Shown here piece by piece: positions 5,894 through 5,900 of a stretch of DNA of 5,900 bases. The notes under the pieces are model-generated. The model was given only the letters and a program-made list of their open reading frames with translations, was not told where the DNA came from and made no database searches. How positions within the stretch are numbered: position 1 is the first letter of the stretch; the number at the start of each line of letters is the position of its first letter. This DNA comes from JAZDFH01 sp043808035 (GTDB taxonomy: Bacteria > Patescibacteriota > Minisyncoccia > UBA6257 > Colwellbacteraceae), in assembly GCA_043808035.1 (NCBI GenBank), contig JAZDFH010000056.1:1-5900 (forward strand), given 5' to 3'. Made by a program: the position numbers and the translations under genes.

Positions 5894-5900
5894 ATTACGA

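Noticed and set aside
1..5900. UGA recoded as glycine, as in some Patescibacteria groups
   Set aside because: Both long repair genes are complete in the standard code with no in-frame TGA, and conserved glycines are GGN codons. All four genes end in TAA or TAG.

Overview
The window carries four complete genes, all on the minus strand. Read in the direction of transcription (high to low coordinates) they are: a small three-helix membrane protein (5704-5258), uvrB (5096-3090), uvrA (2992-467), and a small exported protein (425-96). A possible partial ORF runs off the left edge. Base composition is AT-rich, gaps are short, and each gene appears to have its own sigma70-type promoter. Three intrinsic terminators are visible, one after the membrane protein gene, one after uvrB and one upstream of the membrane protein gene. 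The code is standard: stops are TAA or TAG and Gly uses GGN codons. The shortened UvrA, the style of the UvrB sequence and the compact layout suggest a Candidate Phyla Radiation (Patescibacteria) bacterium. That is an inference from sequence style, since no phylogenetic marker is present.

UvrA and UvrB work together in nucleotide excision repair. UvrA dimers find distorted DNA and load UvrB, whose beta-hairpin clamps the strand; UvrC, not in this window, then cuts. UvrB looks canonical at 668 residues. UvrA is 841 residues, about 100 shorter than the usual form. The missing part is the insertion domain, one of the two domains inserted in the N-terminal ATPase half. The UvrB-binding domain, both ATPase sites and the C-terminal zinc module remain.

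Regulatory layout: uvrB and uvrA are co-oriented but separated by 97 bp holding a strong terminator for uvrB and a separate promoter for uvrA, so they are probably not a single strict operon. The uvrA -10 box lies 8 nt from the ATG, which predicts a leaderless mRNA. The uvrB promoter has a near-leaderless geometry and carries a TATACG-N9-CGTATA dyad between its -35 and -10 boxes, a candidate operator. I saw neither an E. coli-type nor a B. subtilis-type LexA box.

The two flanking genes have no recognisable family. The right end (5705-5900) holds the membrane gene's promoter, a perfect 11-bp hairpin terminator and a 9-bp inverted repeat of unknown role. No mobile element, CRISPR array, tRNA or rRNA was seen, and I found no clear new multi-gene system. 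The most notable item is the pared-down UvrA.
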